Assembly (NCBI RefSeq): GCF_001523745.2
Contig: NZ_CP013386.1
Location: 3,534,001 to 3,598,000, forward strand
Source: Burkholderia mayonis
GTDB taxonomy: Bacteria; Pseudomonadota; Gammaproteobacteria; Burkholderiales; Burkholderiaceae
DNA length: 64,000 nucleotides
Direction: 5' to 3'
Shown here: positions 36,183 through 47,758 of the stretch, one piece after another
Position numbering within the stretch: position 1 is the first letter of the stretch
How the letters are laid out: the number at the start of each line of letters is the position of its first letter
Made by a program: the position numbers and the translations under genes
Notes under the pieces: generated by a model
Database searches by the model: none
Told to the model about the DNA's origin: nothing
Seen by the model: the letters and a program-made list of their open reading frames with translations, nothing else

Positions 36183-36547
36183 CGTGACGTTCTTGCCGGC
36201 CGGTCGCGCGTGAGCAGTCGCGCGCGGACGGGCCGGCCGCGCCGCGAACGGCGAGCCGCAGGCCGGGTGCCTCGGCCTGCCGCGCGCGGGCCGGTCGTAC
36301 GTGCACGTGACCGGCCGTGCCTCGACCGGCCATGCCCGAGCCGGGCGGCCCCGCCCTCTCCGACCGACCGGGCCATGGCCTGACATGCGTTGGCTTGCCG
36401 CGCCCAGCCGGCCGTGTGCCTGACCGGCCCAGTCGAATCCGCCCAGTACCTGACCGGCCGCGCCTGAACCAGCCGTGCCCTTTTGCCGCCGCTGAAAGCG
36501 CGGCGTCGGGATGTTACGATGAGGCGTCCTTTCTCGGGAGAGGCAAC
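36183..36547. repeat. Intergenic region of degenerate CCGGCC-containing repeats
   Basis: About 365 bp without a gene. The motif (T)GACCGGCC(G)(T/C)GCC recurs at least seven times in imperfect copies between 36195 and 36480, on both strands because CCGGCC-type cores are nearly self-complementary. It may fold extensively. Copies are too degenerate to call an array of fixed period. Confidence 0.5.
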
Positions 36548-36772
36548 ATGGACGGCGGCAACACCTACACGAAGGGCCTTTATACAGCCAAGGCGCACAC
36601 CCGCAAGACGGATGACGGACGCTTTCAGGGGTACGTGATCCTGTCCCGGGACGAAGGCGGCACGCCAGACAACACGGTCTACGAGGTCGACGCGACGAGC
36701 GCGAACGAAGCGGAAGCGTTCGACGAAGCGAAGGCGCTCGCGCACCGGATTCTCGGCGAGCTCGAGCTGTGA
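36548..36772 (+). CDS. Small conserved-looking protein of unknown function
   Basis: 74 residues, MDGGNTYTKGLYTAKAHTRK through ...AHRILGELEL. It has a mixed beta/alpha character, no signal peptide and no membrane segment. GGGAG lies 10 bases before the ATG. Codon use and composition look real. An upstream in-frame start at 36317 would read through the repeat region and is rejected. I do not recognise a family. Confidence 0.65.
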   Translation: MDGGNTYTKGLYTAKAHTRKTDDGRFQGYVILSRDEGGTPDNTVYEVDATSANEAEAFDEAKALAHRILGELEL

Positions 36773-36980
36773 GACGGTCGCGGTCGGCGCAGCCATCCGG
36801 CCCGATCGCGCCGATAACGGCCTAGACGAGCCGTCGGCGTGAGTCTCCGTGGTTCGGAGATAGCCAGCCTGCACCGAACGCAGCGGCTCGCGGCCGCACC
36901 GTCGCGCATTCGCCGGCGCCGGGCGAGACGCGGCATGTCGCATCGAGCGCGGCCGCACCGCGACTCGCCGCACGTCGGCG

Positions 36981-37175
36981 TCACCAGAGCCGCGCGATCA
37001 CCGACACGACGCCCATGATCACGAGCGTCGACATGAACGGAAACGGATAGACGCGCGAGCCGAACCGCAGCGTCACGTCGCCCGGCAAGCGCCCGACCCC
37101 GAGCTTCGACAGCCACGGCCACGCGCGCGTCAGCACCATCACGGCGATGAACGTGGTGAGCAGCCAGCGCAGCAT
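36981..37175 (-). CDS. DUF2905 membrane protein
   Basis: 64 residues with two membrane segments around the conserved centre LGVGRLPGDVTLRFGSRVYP. This is the whole DUF2905 family (function unknown). It follows the methyltransferase gene on the same strand, 18 bp after its stop, so co-transcription is likely. Confidence 0.9.
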   Translation of the reverse strand: MLRWLLTTFIAVMVLTRAWPWLSKLGVGRLPGDVTLRFGSRVYPFPFMSTLVIMGVVSVIARLW

Positions 37176-37193
37176 CGCGTCGCCTCCCGTCGG

Positions 37194-38384
37194 CTACAGC
37201 GTGTGCGAGCGGTCGCCGCGCGCAAACGCGTCGAGCGTGCCGTCGATGCCGCGCGAGAACGCGATCACCTTGAAGAGCTCGCCCATCTCCGCTTCGGAAA
37301 TCAGCTTCTGCACTGCGTTCGCGGCGGGCAGGAAGTGCTGGACGTCGGACGGGTCGATCTCGGCGAGCACGTCGGTGATGCCCGCGTTCAGCAGGAAGCG
37401 CGCCTGCGACGTGTAGCCGAGCAGATCCGCGCCCGCGCCGACGCCCGCTTCGTAGATCGCGCTGAACTCGACGTGCGAGGTGATGTCCTGCAACCCCGGA
37501 TAAAGGAAAGGGTCGCCGTGCGCGCGGTGCCGGTAGTGACACATCAGCGTGCCCTGCGCGCGCTGCCGGTGGTAGTACTCGTGGCTCGGAAAGCCGTAGT
37601 CGATGAAGAACGCCGCGCCGCGCGCGAGCATCGTGCAGACCGTGCGAACGAAGGCCGCCGCCGCGTCGTGCGTCTCGGTCACGTAGCCCTCGTCGGCGTC
37701 GATCTCCACCAGCCGCGCCGCGTCTTCGGCGCGCGCGCGCGGCCGGTCGGCGAACGCGAACGCGCCCGCGTCGTCGATCGCGACGCCGCGCTCGCGCCAG
37801 CCGTCCGCATATTTGACGACGAGCCGCACCGGCATCGCGTCGAGCACTTCGTTGCCGACGACGACGCCTTCGAAACGCTCGGGCAACGCATCGAGCCAGC
37901 GCACGCGCGCGGCGAGTCCGGGTGCTTCCGCTTCGAGCGTCTCGCGCTGGCGCGCGCGCAGCTCGCCGGACAAATCGACGATCGCGTATTCGTCGAGCTC
38001 GACGCCGAGCGCGGCGAGCGCGTCCAGGAGCCCCGCCGCGAGCCGGCCCGTGCCCGCGCCAAATTCCATCACGCGCCGCGTGCCGCTCGCTTCGAGCGCC
38101 TGCGCAACGGGACGCGCGAGCGTCTGCGCGAAGAGCGGCGACAGCTCCGGCGCGGTCACGAAATCGCTGCCGTCTTCGGCGCGCCGGCCGAATTTCTGCG
38201 CACCGCCGCTGTAGTAGCCCGCGCCCGGTGCATACAGCGCGCGTTCCATATAGCGCGAAAACGGGATCCAGCCGCCCGCCACGGCGATTTCGGCGCGCAG
38301 CGAAGCGGCGAGCGATTCGGACTGCGCGAGCGCGTCGGGGCCGGGAACGGGTAAACTAGCGGGTTCGTGAGCTTTCGGATTCAT
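37194..38384 (-). CDS. MidA/NDUFAF7-type SAM-dependent methyltransferase
   Basis: 396 residues of the DUF185 family; the mitochondrial relative methylates an arginine of complex I. IPFSRYMERALYAPGAGYYS, VMEFGAGTGRLAAGLL (SAM loop), VVVGNEVLDAMPVRLV and AAFFIDYGFPSHEYYH are the family blocks. The start at 38384 lies only 13 bp from the start of the divergent SDR gene, so their promoters must overlap each other's coding regions. Confidence 0.9.
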   Translation of the reverse strand: MNPKAHEPASLPVPGPDALAQSESLAASLRAEIAVAGGWIPFSRYMERALYAPGAGYYSGGAQKFGRRAEDGSDFVTAPELSPLFAQTLARPVAQALEASGTRRVMEFGAGTGRLAAGLLDALAALGVELDEYAIVDLSGELRARQRETLEAEAPGLAARVRWLDALPERFEGVVVGNEVLDAMPVRLVVKYADGWRERGVAIDDAGAFAFADRPRARAEDAARLVEIDADEGYVTETHDAAAAFVRTVCTMLARGAAFFIDYGFPSHEYYHRQRAQGTLMCHYRHRAHGDPFLYPGLQDITSHVEFSAIYEAGVGAGADLLGYTSQARFLLNAGITDVLAEIDPSDVQHFLPAANAVQKLISEAEMGELFKVIAFSRGIDGTLDAFARGDRSHTL

Positions 38385-38397
38385 CCCGGCATTGTAA

Positions 38398-39486
<1,089 letters not shown>

Positions 39487-39575
39487 CGGGCGCGGCCGCG
39501 CGCGGACGTACGGACGTATCGACGCCGCGCCGGGCCGCGCCCCTTTGCATGCATTACCCTTTGACTGGAACGACC

Positions 39576-39980
39576 ATGTTTGCCGTCCTCCTGCACCCCA
39601 GGCTCGCCGATTGCCGCAGGCTCTACCTGCGCGACTACGAGGTGTACATGAACATCGGCGCCTTCGAGCACGAGAAGCGCGGCGAACAGCGCGTCGTCAT
39701 CAACGTCGACCTGTTCGTGCCGCTCGCGGTGACGACGCCCGTCGAGGACAAGCTGCGCGAAGTCGTCGACTATGATCTGATGAAGCAAAGCGTCGCGCAG
39801 TGCGTCGCGCGCGGCCACATCCATCTGCAGGAAACGCTCTGCGACGCGATCGCGGCGAACCTGCTCGCGCACGACGCGGTGCGCGCGGTGCGCGTCTCCA
39901 CCGAAAAGCCGGACGCCTATTCCGATTGCGACGCCGTCGGCGTCGAAGTATTTCGCATCAAGGACGAGGAGCGAGCATGA
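39576..39980 (+). CDS. folB: Dihydroneopterin aldolase
   Basis: 134 residues; converts 7,8-dihydroneopterin to 6-hydroxymethyl-dihydropterin and glycolaldehyde in folate synthesis. [20 protein letters not shown] holds the catalytic Tyr/Glu region, and [20 protein letters not shown] and [20 protein letters not shown] are typical. A start at 39549 is also open but has no ribosome-binding site. The stop overlaps the ttcA start (ATGA). Confidence 0.87.
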   Translation: MFAVLLHPRLADCRRLYLRDYEVYMNIGAFEHEKRGEQRVVINVDLFVPLAVTTPVEDKLREVVDYDLMKQSVAQCVARGHIHLQETLCDAIAANLLAHDAVRAVRVSTEKPDAYSDCDAVGVEVFRIKDEERA

Positions 39981-40972
39981 ATGCGCCCCACACCCCGCAT
40001 CTGAACGAAGCCGACGCGGCCGCCGCCGTCGAGGCGAACGCCGCCGAGATCGGCCGCCGCGCGCTCACGCGCCGCGAGCAGAAGGAAGCGTACGAAAACA
40101 ACAAGCTGTTCAAGCGGCTCGCGCGCCAGGTCGGCCAGGCGATCGGCGACTACAACATGATCGAGCACGGCGACAAGGTGATGGTCTGCCTGTCGGGCGG
40201 CAAGGACAGCTACGCGCTGCTCGACGTCCTGCTGCGCCTGCGCGAGCGCGCGCCGATCGATTTCGACATCGTCGCCGTGAACCTCGATCAGAAGCAGCCG
40301 GGCTTTCCGGAGCACGTGCTGCCCGAGTATCTGGCGACTGTCGGCGTGCCGTTCCATATCGAGAACCAGGACACGTACAGCATCGTCAAGCGCCTCGTGC
40401 CGGAAGGCAAGACCACCTGCTCGCTGTGCTCGCGGCTGCGCCGCGGCATTCTGTACCGCGTCGCGGGCGAGCTCGGCGCGACGAAGATCGCGCTCGGCCA
40501 CCATCGCGACGACATCCTTCAGACGCTGCTCCTCAATCTCTTCTACGGCGGCAAGCTGAAGGGGATGCCGCCGAAGCTGCAGTCAGACGACGGCAAGAAC
40601 GTCGTGATCCGCCCGCTCGCGTACGTGAAGGAAACCGATCTCGAGAAGTACGCGGAGCTGCGCGAATTCCCGATCATCCCGTGCAACCTGTGCGGCAGCC
40701 AGCCGAACCTGAAGCGCGCGGAGATGAAGGCGCTGATCCGCGAGTGGGACAAGCGCTTCCCGGGCCGCGTCGAGAACATGTTCAACGCGCTCGCGAACGT
40801 CGTGCCGTCGCACCTGATGGACGCGAAGCTGTTCCCGTTCGCGGACTTGCGCGCAACGGGCCGCGCCGATCCCGACGGCGACATCGCGTTCGACGAAGAG
40901 CCGTGCGGCACCGACGCGGGCGCGCCGGACGGTGCGAAATCCGTGTCGATCGTGCAGTTCGACGATCTGTAA
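39977..40972 (+). CDS. ttcA: tRNA 2-thiocytidine(32) synthetase TtcA
   Basis: 331 residues; thiolates C32 of some tRNAs using ATP and an iron-sulfur cluster. The PP-loop [18 protein letters not shown] lies near residue 75. Two CxxC motifs follow ([10 protein letters not shown] near 148 and [14 protein letters not shown] near 236), which bind the cluster. Translationally coupled to folB by an ATGA overlap. Confidence 0.95.
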   Translation: MNAPHTPHLNEADAAAAVEANAAEIGRRALTRREQKEAYENNKLFKRLARQVGQAIGDYNMIEHGDKVMVCLSGGKDSYALLDVLLRLRERAPIDFDIVAVNLDQKQPGFPEHVLPEYLATVGVPFHIENQDTYSIVKRLVPEGKTTCSLCSRLRRGILYRVAGELGATKIALGHHRDDILQTLLLNLFYGGKLKGMPPKLQSDDGKNVVIRPLAYVKETDLEKYAELREFPIIPCNLCGSQPNLKRAEMKALIREWDKRFPGRVENMFNALANVVPSHLMDAKLFPFADLRATGRADPDGDIAFDEEPCGTDAGAPDGAKSVSIVQFDDL

Positions 40973-41618
40973 AACGCGGCGCCCGACGCACGGCGAGCGG
41001 CTTTCCGCGCACGCGATGCGGCTGTTCGTCGGGCACCGTGCATGCATCATGACGATGCACCGTCGCTCGTGCGCGGTGCGACATCGGGCCGCCAAGACCG
41101 GCGGCATCGTCCTCGCGCTTTTTCGGCGCGCTCGCCCGAGCATGGAATCGAACGGCGGCGCGCAGGCTTGCGCGCCGCCCGAACCGCCGACGCTGTCGCC
41201 GCCGCTCGCGAGGCCGACCGTGCTTGCGAGTGCTGCGGCGGCCGCGCTGACAATACGCCGGCGCGCGTGGAAACGCGCCGACGAATTGTTTTGATCATGA
41301 CTCACTGCCCTTCCCCTGAGAAGCCGCGTGCGGCGCGATCGATCCATGTCGCCGAGCTGCCGCCGCGTGATGCGAGCCGGAGTCTCGCGTTTCGTCTGTG
41401 ACACGCCGCTGACGATGAAAACGATTCGAGGGGAAACTCTCTTTTATTCAGACATCCGAACATCATTCGCTCAGGACTGTAAAACATCGGGCGAATGCGG
41501 TCCGTGCAAAAAAAATCCGATTCCGCTGCGCGCCGCGAATCGTGTGCGGCGAAGCGACGTGCGTGACGTGCGGCGCGCGCAATGGAATCGAACGCGCCAC
41601 GCCGAAGGAGCGAACGAG
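40973..41618. other. 645-bp intergenic region, no gene seen
   Basis: Between ttcA and a broken DUF4440 gene. GCCCGACG (40981-40988) is inversely repeated at 41027-41034, and a GGCGCG/CGCGCC hairpin lies near 41265. Frames on both strands are of the compositional shadow type. It may be decayed coding sequence. Confidence 0.4.
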
Positions 41619-42024
41619 ACGAGCGATGACAAGCGTGCAATTCGCGAGCGGATCGACACTTGGCTCGCTGCGAGCCGAACCGGCGACGTCGCAACGACGC
41701 CGAGCCTGATGGCGGACGACGCGCTCCTCCTGATCCCGTGCCAGGAGCCGTTCGGCAAGTGCGCATGTGGGGCGTCGGCCGACGCGACGGAGGGCGGCGG
41801 AGGGCGTCGAACCCGGCATCGATGGTGACATCGAGGCGCTTTGCGTGCTCGGCGACGGGGCGTATCTGCACAACCGTCTCGATCGGATGGTGTGCGGCCC
41901 GAACGGCGCGCCGCCCGCGCGATGCAGCGGACGCACGCTGACGATCCCGCGCAAGGAGGCCGACGGCCGCCGGCAGCTCGCACGCGACGCGAATCTCGTA
42001 TTACCAATGACCAATGCCGACTAA
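41619..42024 (+). pseudogene. Broken SnoaL-like/DUF4440 (SgcJ/EcaC) protein
   Basis: The first half reads SDDKRAIRERIDTWLAASRT, GDVATTPSLMADDALLLIP and EPFGK; a frameshift near 41770 moves the match to [19 protein letters not shown], then [20 protein letters not shown] up to TGA-equivalent stop at 42022. This is the cystatin-like DUF4440 fold. A GAAGGAG site at 41604-41610 is still present, but the codon at the expected start (41619) is ACG rather than ATG. Lost start plus frameshift means it is dead. Confidence 0.7.
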
Positions 42025-42410
42025 CGACGCATAGCGCGGCACGATCTCGCCGAGCGAGCACGCACGCAGCGCACGCGGCCAGCCTCGGCCTGATCCGCAC
42101 GACACGCGCTTGCGCGGCAAGCCGGCCGCCGCCCCAATCCATGCGGCGTGCGCGACGCCTGCCGCGCCTCGATGCGCGTCGCCCGGCGCTCATTGCCCGC
42201 CCACTCCGGCAGCGCGGCGCCCCGATTTCCAGCGCGATCGCCTGCCCACAGCCCCGCTCCGACCCGACATCCGCGCAAGCCGGACTGCCCGTCCGCCGCC
42301 CCGGCCGCCGGCGGCCTACGCGCCCCTCCCGGCCCGCCGCGCCCCCCGCGCCGGCGGGGCCCTGCATGCTAGAATGGCCAGCTTCGAACTCTCCCTACGA
42401 AACTGGCGCC
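42025..42410. other. Intergenic region upstream of glmU, no gene seen
   Basis: About 385 bp, very GC-rich and Pro/Ala/Arg-coding in all frames. It should contain the glmUS promoter close to 42370 (TGCTAGAATGG). No gene is supported. Confidence 0.4.
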
Positions 42411-43772
42411 ATGAATATCGTGATTTTGGCGGCAGGCACTGGCAAGCGCATGCGTTCGGCGCTGCCGAAAGTGCTTCATCCTCTGGCCGGCAGGCCCCTT
42501 CTCTCCCACGTGATCGATACCGCCCGCGCGCTCGCGCCGTCCCGGCTCGTCGTCGTGGTCGGCCATGGCGCCGAGCAGGTGCAGGCGGCCGTCGCCGCGC
42601 CCGACGTGCAGTTCGCGGTGCAGGAGCAGCAGCTCGGCACCGGGCACGCGGTGCGCCAGGCGCTGCCGCTCCTCGAACCGTCGCAGCCGACGCTCGTGCT
42701 GTACGGCGACGTGCCGCTCACGCGCACGGCGACGCTCAAGCGCCTCGTCGACGCTGCGACCGACGCGCGCTACGGCGTGTTGACCGTCATGCTCGACGAT
42801 CCGACCGGCTACGGGCGCATCGTGCGCGATCAGGCGGGCTGCGTGACGCGCATCGTCGAACAGAAGGACGCGACGGCCGACGAACTGAAGATCGCCGAGA
42901 TCAACACGGGCATCGTCGTCACGCCGACCGCGCAGTTGTCGATGTGGCTCGGCGCGCTCGGCAACGACAACGCGCAGGGCGAGTATTACCTGACCGACGT
43001 CGTCGAGCGGGCGATCGAAGCGGGCTTCGAGATCGTCACGACGCAGCCGGACGACGAATGGGAGACGCTTGGCGTCAACAGCAAGGCGCAGCTCGCCGAG
43101 CTCGAACGCATTCACCAGCGCAATCTCGCGGACGCGCTGCTCGCCGGCGGCGTGACGCTCGCCGATCCGGCACGCATCGACGTGCGCGGCACGCTCACGT
43201 GCGGCCGCGACGTGTCGATCGACGTGAACTGCGTGTTCGAAGGCGACGTGACGCTCGCCGACAACGTGACGATCGGCGCGAACTGCGTGATCCGCAACGC
43301 GACGATCGCCTCGGGCGCGCGCATCGACGCGTTCTCGCATCTCGACGGCGCGACGCTCGGCGCGCACACCGTCGTCGGCCCGTACGCGCGGCTGCGGCCG
43401 GGCGCGGTGCTCGCCGACGAAGCGCACGTCGGCAACTTCGTCGAGATGAAGAACGCGACGCTCGGCCACGGCTCGAAGGCGAATCATCTGACCTATCTCG
43501 GCGACGCCGACATCGGCGCGCGCGTGAACATCGGCGCGGGCACGATCACCTGCAACTACGACGGCGCAAACAAGTTCCGCACGATCATCGAGGACGACGT
43601 ATTCGTCGGCTCGGACACGCAGCTCGTCGCGCCGGTGCGCGTCGGCCGCGGCGTGACGATCGCGGCGGGCACGACGGTCTGGAAGGACGTCGCCGAAGGC
43701 ATGCTCGTGCTGAACGACAAGACGCAGACCGCGAAGAGCGGCTACGTGCGCCCCGTCAAGAAGAAGAGCTGA
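42411..43772 (+). CDS. glmU: Bifunctional UDP-GlcNAc pyrophosphorylase / GlcN-1-P acetyltransferase
   Basis: 453 residues, last two steps of UDP-GlcNAc synthesis. The N-terminal uridyltransferase domain has [20 protein letters not shown] (GxGTxMxSxxPK), LYGDVPL and GYGRIVR. The C-terminal left-handed beta-helix acetyltransferase has hexapeptide repeats (from about residue 250), [20 protein letters not shown] and [15 protein letters not shown]. Full length. glmS follows 62 bp later, a classic pair. Confidence 0.97.
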   Translation: MNIVILAAGTGKRMRSALPKVLHPLAGRPLLSHVIDTARALAPSRLVVVVGHGAEQVQAAVAAPDVQFAVQEQQLGTGHAVRQALPLLEPSQPTLVLYGDVPLTRTATLKRLVDAATDARYGVLTVMLDDPTGYGRIVRDQAGCVTRIVEQKDATADELKIAEINTGIVVTPTAQLSMWLGALGNDNAQGEYYLTDVVERAIEAGFEIVTTQPDDEWETLGVNSKAQLAELERIHQRNLADALLAGGVTLADPARIDVRGTLTCGRDVSIDVNCVFEGDVTLADNVTIGANCVIRNATIASGARIDAFSHLDGATLGAHTVVGPYARLRPGAVLADEAHVGNFVEMKNATLGHGSKANHLTYLGDADIGARVNIGAGTITCNYDGANKFRTIIEDDVFVGSDTQLVAPVRVGRGVTIAAGTTVWKDVAEGMLVLNDKTQTAKSGYVRPVKKKS

Positions 43773-43834
43773 ACCGTTTTTCGGGCGCGCACGGATGCGC
43801 CCGCATCATTGTCGAATTTCGAGGATAGATTTTC

Positions 43835-45670
43835 ATGTGCGGAATTGTCGGCGCAGTTGCGCAACGTAACATCGTTCCGGTGCTGATCGAAGGACTGCGC
43901 CGTCTCGAGTATCGCGGCTACGACTCGTGCGGCGTCGCGGTGCTCGACGCCAACGCCCCTACGCCGGGTGCGCCGAAGCGCGCGCGCAGCGTCGCGCGCG
44001 TCGCCGATCTCGATGCGCAGGTGCGCGAGTCGCATCTCGATGGCGCGACGGGCATCGCGCACACGCGCTGGGCGACGCACGGCGCGCCCGTCACGCACAA
44101 CGCGCACCCGATCTTCTCGTCGAACGCGCTCGCGCTCGTGCACAACGGCATCATCGAGAACTTCGAGACGCTGCGCGAGACGCTGCGCGGCAAGGGCTAC
44201 GCGTTCGTGTCTCAGACCGACACCGAAGTCGTCGCGCACCTGGTCCACAGCCTCTATCGCGGCAACCTGTTCGCCGCCGTCCAGGAAGCCGTCAAGCAGC
44301 TCCACGGCGCGTACGCGATCGCGGTGATCCACAAGGACGAGCCGCACACCGTCGTCGGCGCGCGCCAGGGGTCGCCCCTCGTCGTGGGCTTCGGCCAGGG
44401 CGAGAACTTCCTCGCGTCCGACGCGCTCGCGCTCGCCGGCAGCACCGATCACTTCACGTTCCTCGAGGAAGGCGACGTCTGCGAGCTGACGCTCGACGGC
44501 GTGCGGATCGTCGATCGCAGCGGCGCGCGCGCCGAGCGCGAAGTGCGCGTGGTTAACGCATACGGCGGCGCGGTCGAGCTCGGCCCGTACCGGCACTTCA
44601 TGCAGAAGGAGATCTTCGAGCAGCCGCGCGCGATCGCCGACACGATTCCGCAAGCCGCCGACGCGTTCGATCCGTCGCTGTTCGGCGACAAGGCGGCCGG
44701 CGTGTTCGCCGACATCGACAACCTGCTGATCCTCGCCTGCGGCACGAGCTACTACTCGGGTCTGGCCGCGAAGTACTGGCTCGAATCGATCGCGAAGATC
44801 CCGACGCAAGTCGAGATCGCGAGCGAGTACCGCTATCGCGAATCGGTGCCGAACCCGCGCTCGCTCGTCGTCGTGATCTCGCAATCGGGCGAGACGGCTG
44901 ACACGCTCGCCGCGCTCAAGCACGCGCAGGCGCTCGGCCACGCGCACACGCTCGCGATCTGCAACGTCGCGACGAGCGCGATGGTCCGCCAGACCGAGCT
45001 GCAATTCCTCACGCACGCGGGCACCGAGATCGGCGTCGCGTCGACGAAGGCGTTCACGACGCAGCTCGTCGCGCTGTTCGTGCTCGCGGCGACGCTCGGC
45101 AAGCTGCGCGGCCACGTCGACGCGGCGCGCGAAGCCGACTACTTCAAGCAGCTGCGCCACCTGCCCGCCGCGCTGAACAGCGTGCTCGCGCTCGAGCCGC
45201 AGATCATTGCGTGGTCCGACGAGTTCGCGCGCAAGGAGAATGCGCTGTTCCTCGGCCGCGGGCTGCACTATCCGATCTCGCTCGAAGGCGCGCTGAAGCT
45301 GAAGGAAATCTCGTACATCCACGCGGAAGCGTATCCCGCGGGCGAGCTGAAGCACGGGCCGCTCGCGCTCGTGACGGAAGCGATGCCGGTCGTGACGGTC
45401 GCGCCGAACGACACGCTGCTCGAAAAGCTGAAATCGAACATGCAGGAAGTGCGCGCGCGCGGCGGCGAGCTGTACGTGTTCGCCGACGCCGACACGCACA
45501 TCGTCAACGACGAAGGGCTGCACGTGATCCGGATGCCCGAGCATTACGGGCCGCTGTCGCCGATCCTGCACGTCGTGCCGCTGCAACTGCTCGCGTATCA
45601 CACCGCTTGCGCGCGCGGCACCGACGTCGACAAGCCGCGCAATCTCGCGAAATCGGTGACGGTGGAATAA
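43835..45670 (+). CDS. glmS: Glutamine:fructose-6-phosphate aminotransferase
   Basis: 611 residues; makes glucosamine-6-phosphate from fructose-6-phosphate and glutamine. After Met removal, nucleophile Cys starts [21 protein letters not shown] and [12 protein letters not shown] complete the glutaminase domain. Two SIS domains follow ([38 protein letters not shown]), ending [20 protein letters not shown] precedes the start. No glmS ribozyme is seen or expected in this group. Confidence 0.97.
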   Translation: MCGIVGAVAQRNIVPVLIEGLRRLEYRGYDSCGVAVLDANAPTPGAPKRARSVARVADLDAQVRESHLDGATGIAHTRWATHGAPVTHNAHPIFSSNALALVHNGIIENFETLRETLRGKGYAFVSQTDTEVVAHLVHSLYRGNLFAAVQEAVKQLHGAYAIAVIHKDEPHTVVGARQGSPLVVGFGQGENFLASDALALAGSTDHFTFLEEGDVCELTLDGVRIVDRSGARAEREVRVVNAYGGAVELGPYRHFMQKEIFEQPRAIADTIPQAADAFDPSLFGDKAAGVFADIDNLLILACGTSYYSGLAAKYWLESIAKIPTQVEIASEYRYRESVPNPRSLVVVISQSGETADTLAALKHAQALGHAHTLAICNVATSAMVRQTELQFLTHAGTEIGVASTKAFTTQLVALFVLAATLGKLRGHVDAAREADYFKQLRHLPAALNSVLALEPQIIAWSDEFARKENALFLGRGLHYPISLEGALKLKEISYIHAEAYPAGELKHGPLALVTEAMPVVTVAPNDTLLEKLKSNMQEVRARGGELYVFADADTHIVNDEGLHVIRMPEHYGPLSPILHVVPLQLLAYHTACARGTDVDKPRNLAKSVTVE

Positions 45671-45747
45671 TCGCGCGCCGCCGGGCGAGCGATCCGCTGC
45701 GCAACGCCGCGGATCGTTCGCACCAAACCCCGAGCTTCACGCCCTCA

Positions 45748-46131
45748 TCAAACCCGAACGAACGTATCGGCCCCCGCGTTGATCGACGCCCACTCCTCGC
45801 CCGCCTCCACCTGTTGCGTCATCTGCCACAGCGTGTTGATCCTGTCGTTCGACGTGCCGGGCTCGCACTGTCCGACCCACGCTGTGATCGCCTGAAACTG
45901 ATCCCAGTGAACGACGAACGCAATCAAGTCGCCGTCGACGTAGCCGATCAGATCGCCGCTCGTCGAGCCGCCCTTTTCGCTGACCGCGCTCCTGTACGTG
46001 CCCGTCACGCTGTCGCCCGATTGCTCGATCTGCATCGTCGAGCCGAGCTCGTTCTTCCACGTGCCGGAGAAATCGATCGGCGTGCCGGTGCCGACCTTGA
46101 CGCGCTTGAGCGCATGTTCCAATCGCTGCAT
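45748..46131 (-). CDS. Avidin-family biotin-binding protein (burkavidin type)
   Basis: 127 residues. The streptavidin barrel is clear: FSGTWKNELGSTM with Asn27 and Ser31, GTYRSAVSE with Tyr46 and Ser48, Trp76, Thr83, Trp85, NTLWQMT with Trp102, and Asp122 near the C-terminus. These match streptavidin positions 23, 27, 43, 45, 79, 90, 92, 108 and 128. The Ser88 equivalent is Ala, and the loop before Trp85 is four residues shorter. A perfect AAGGAGG precedes the ATG at 46131, so the longer upstream frame is not used and no signal peptide is present. Convergent with glmS. Confidence 0.92.
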   Translation of the reverse strand: MQRLEHALKRVKVGTGTPIDFSGTWKNELGSTMQIEQSGDSVTGTYRSAVSEKGGSTSGDLIGYVDGDLIAFVVHWDQFQAITAWVGQCEPGTSNDRINTLWQMTQQVEAGEEWASINAGADTFVRV

Positions 46132-46409
46132 CTTTCGCCTCCTTAATTTACGAGTCGACGGCAGCCGGCCGCCGGCGGGGCGCAGGTCGCGCCAAGGCTC
46201 TCGCTTTCTATCGGATCGCATGGGGCACGGACATAAAGAAACAGTAGTGCATCGCGCCCGGCGATGAGGCGGAATTTCGTCGCGCCATGACCGATACGCG
46301 AGCAGGTTTCGCGACGCGCGCGATGCAACGGGCTCGACTCGTCCGATTCGATGCGAGCGCGAAACGGCAAGCCGCCCGATCTCGAAGGACCGTGCGCAAA
46401 GCGCGTTGC

Positions 46410-46907
46410 CTACAACACGACCGGCGCGCTCGACAGCTCGTCGCCCGGCGCCCGGCGTGACGGATAGTGCCGCGCGAGCAGCGCGGTCACGCGCTCGATT
46501 CCATGGATCGAGCCCGCCTCGAAGCGGCCGCGCCGGAACTCGGCTTCCATCGCGCGGCAAATCTCTTCCCAGTCGTCGCTGTCGACGCGCGCATGTATGC
46601 CGCGATCGGCGACGATCTCGACGTCGTGATCGGCGAACAACAGATAGATGAGCACGCCGTTGTTGTGCTCGGTGTCCCAGACGCGCAGTTCGGAGAACAC
46701 GTCGATCGCCCGCTCGCGTGCGGTCACCCCCTTGAAGAGCGTCGATGCGTGCAGCGCGCCCTCGACCGCGAAGCGCAATTGACCAACGTGCTTCCCGTGG
46801 CTCGCCCTGACCGCCTGCTCGATCTTGCCGAGCGTGCGCTTCGGAAACGCGGCGCCGACGCGCCAGCGCGTCATTAGCAGATGTCTCGCGATGCGTCCGA
46901 TATCCAT
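46410..46907 (-). CDS. TPM-domain protein (third gene of lemA operon)
   Basis: 165 residues with one TPM (YgcG) domain: GKIEQAVRASHGKHVGQLRF, RAIDVFSELRVWDTEHNNGV and LIYLLFADHDVEIVADRGIH. It has no signal peptide or C-terminal Gly-rich tail, unlike the preceding TPM protein. The start overlaps the upstream stop by one base (TGATG). The role is unknown; this arrangement with LemA is widespread. Confidence 0.88.
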   Translation of the reverse strand: MDIGRIARHLLMTRWRVGAAFPKRTLGKIEQAVRASHGKHVGQLRFAVEGALHASTLFKGVTARERAIDVFSELRVWDTEHNNGVLIYLLFADHDVEIVADRGIHARVDSDDWEEICRAMEAEFRRGRFEAGSIHGIERVTALLARHYPSRRAPGDELSSAPVVL

Positions 46908-47758
46908 CACCACCTCCCGGACGCGCCGCCGCCGCCGAACCCGCCGCCGCCGCCGCGGAAACCGTCCTGTCCGCCGCCCCAGCCGCCGCCGCGGCCGCCG
47001 ATGAACGGGCCGCCGACGCGCGCGCCCATCCCGCCGCCGAACAGCGTGAAGAAGAGCGCGATCACGGACGCCGCGACCGCGACGAGCAGCGCGCCGGACA
47101 ACAGCCATGCGACGAAACCGACCGCCCCGCCCGTGACGACCGAGCCCGCGAGCCGGCCAAACACCGCGCGCAGCACGCCGCCCGCGACGATCGTCATCAC
47201 GAACAGCACCGGCAGCAAGCGGCCGAGCCCGCCGTCTTCGCCGTGCCGCACGCGCGGCGGCGGCAGCGGCTCGCCTTCGATCACGCGCATCATGCTGCCG
47301 ACGCCCGCCGAGATCCCGCCGTAAAAGTCGCCGCGCCGAAAGCTCGGCGCGATGACCTCGTCGATGATGCGATGGCTCGTCGCGTCGGTCAGCACGCCCT
47401 CGAGGCCGTAGCCGACTTCGATGCGCAGCGCGCGATCGTTCTTCGCGACGATGAGGAGCGCGCCGTCGTCGACGTTCGCGCGGCCGAGCTTCCACTGCTC
47501 GACGACGCGAATCGAATACTGCTCGATCGTCTCGGGCTGCGTCGTGGGCACGATCAGGACGGCGATCTGGCTGCCCTTGTGCGTTTCGAAGTCCTTCAGC
47601 GACTGTTCGAGCGTCGCGCGCTGGGCGTCCGTCAGCGTGCCCGTCTCGTCCGTCACGCGCGCGGCGAGCGGCGGCACCGGCTGCTCTGCGCGGCAGACGC
47701 CGCCGCCGAGCGACGCGAACGCGAGGATGGCGAGGCACGCCGCACGAAAGCACTTCAA
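46907..47758 (-). CDS. TPM-domain membrane protein with Gly-rich tail (YgcG-like)
   Basis: 283 residues. A signal peptide (ending CRA) precedes the TPM domain (RVTDETGTLTDAQRATLEQS, GSQIAVLIVPTTQPETIEQY, KNDRALRIEVGYGLEGVLTD). Two membrane segments lie near 185-250, and the C-terminus is GGRGGGWGGGQDGFRGGGGG-rich. The only sensible start is TTG at 47758, overlapping the lemA stop as TTGA, so its translation depends on lemA. Confidence 0.88.
   Translation of the reverse strand: MKCFRAACLAILAFASLGGGVCRAEQPVPPLAARVTDETGTLTDAQRATLEQSLKDFETHKGSQIAVLIVPTTQPETIEQYSIRVVEQWKLGRANVDDGALLIVAKNDRALRIEVGYGLEGVLTDATSHRIIDEVIAPSFRRGDFYGGISAGVGSMMRVIEGEPLPPPRVRHGEDGGLGRLLPVLFVMTIVAGGVLRAVFGRLAGSVVTGGAVGFVAWLLSGALLVAVAASVIALFFTLFGGGMGARVGGPFIGGRGGGWGGGQDGFRGGGGGFGGGGASGRW

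Noticed and set aside
41042..41298. Frames on both strands after ttcA
   Set aside because: No start signal and Ala/Arg/Pro bias only; more likely decayed or non-coding DNA.
45748..46560. Avidin gene with a 143-residue upstream extension
   Set aside because: Extension has no protein character, and a perfect ribosome-binding site precedes the internal ATG at 46131.
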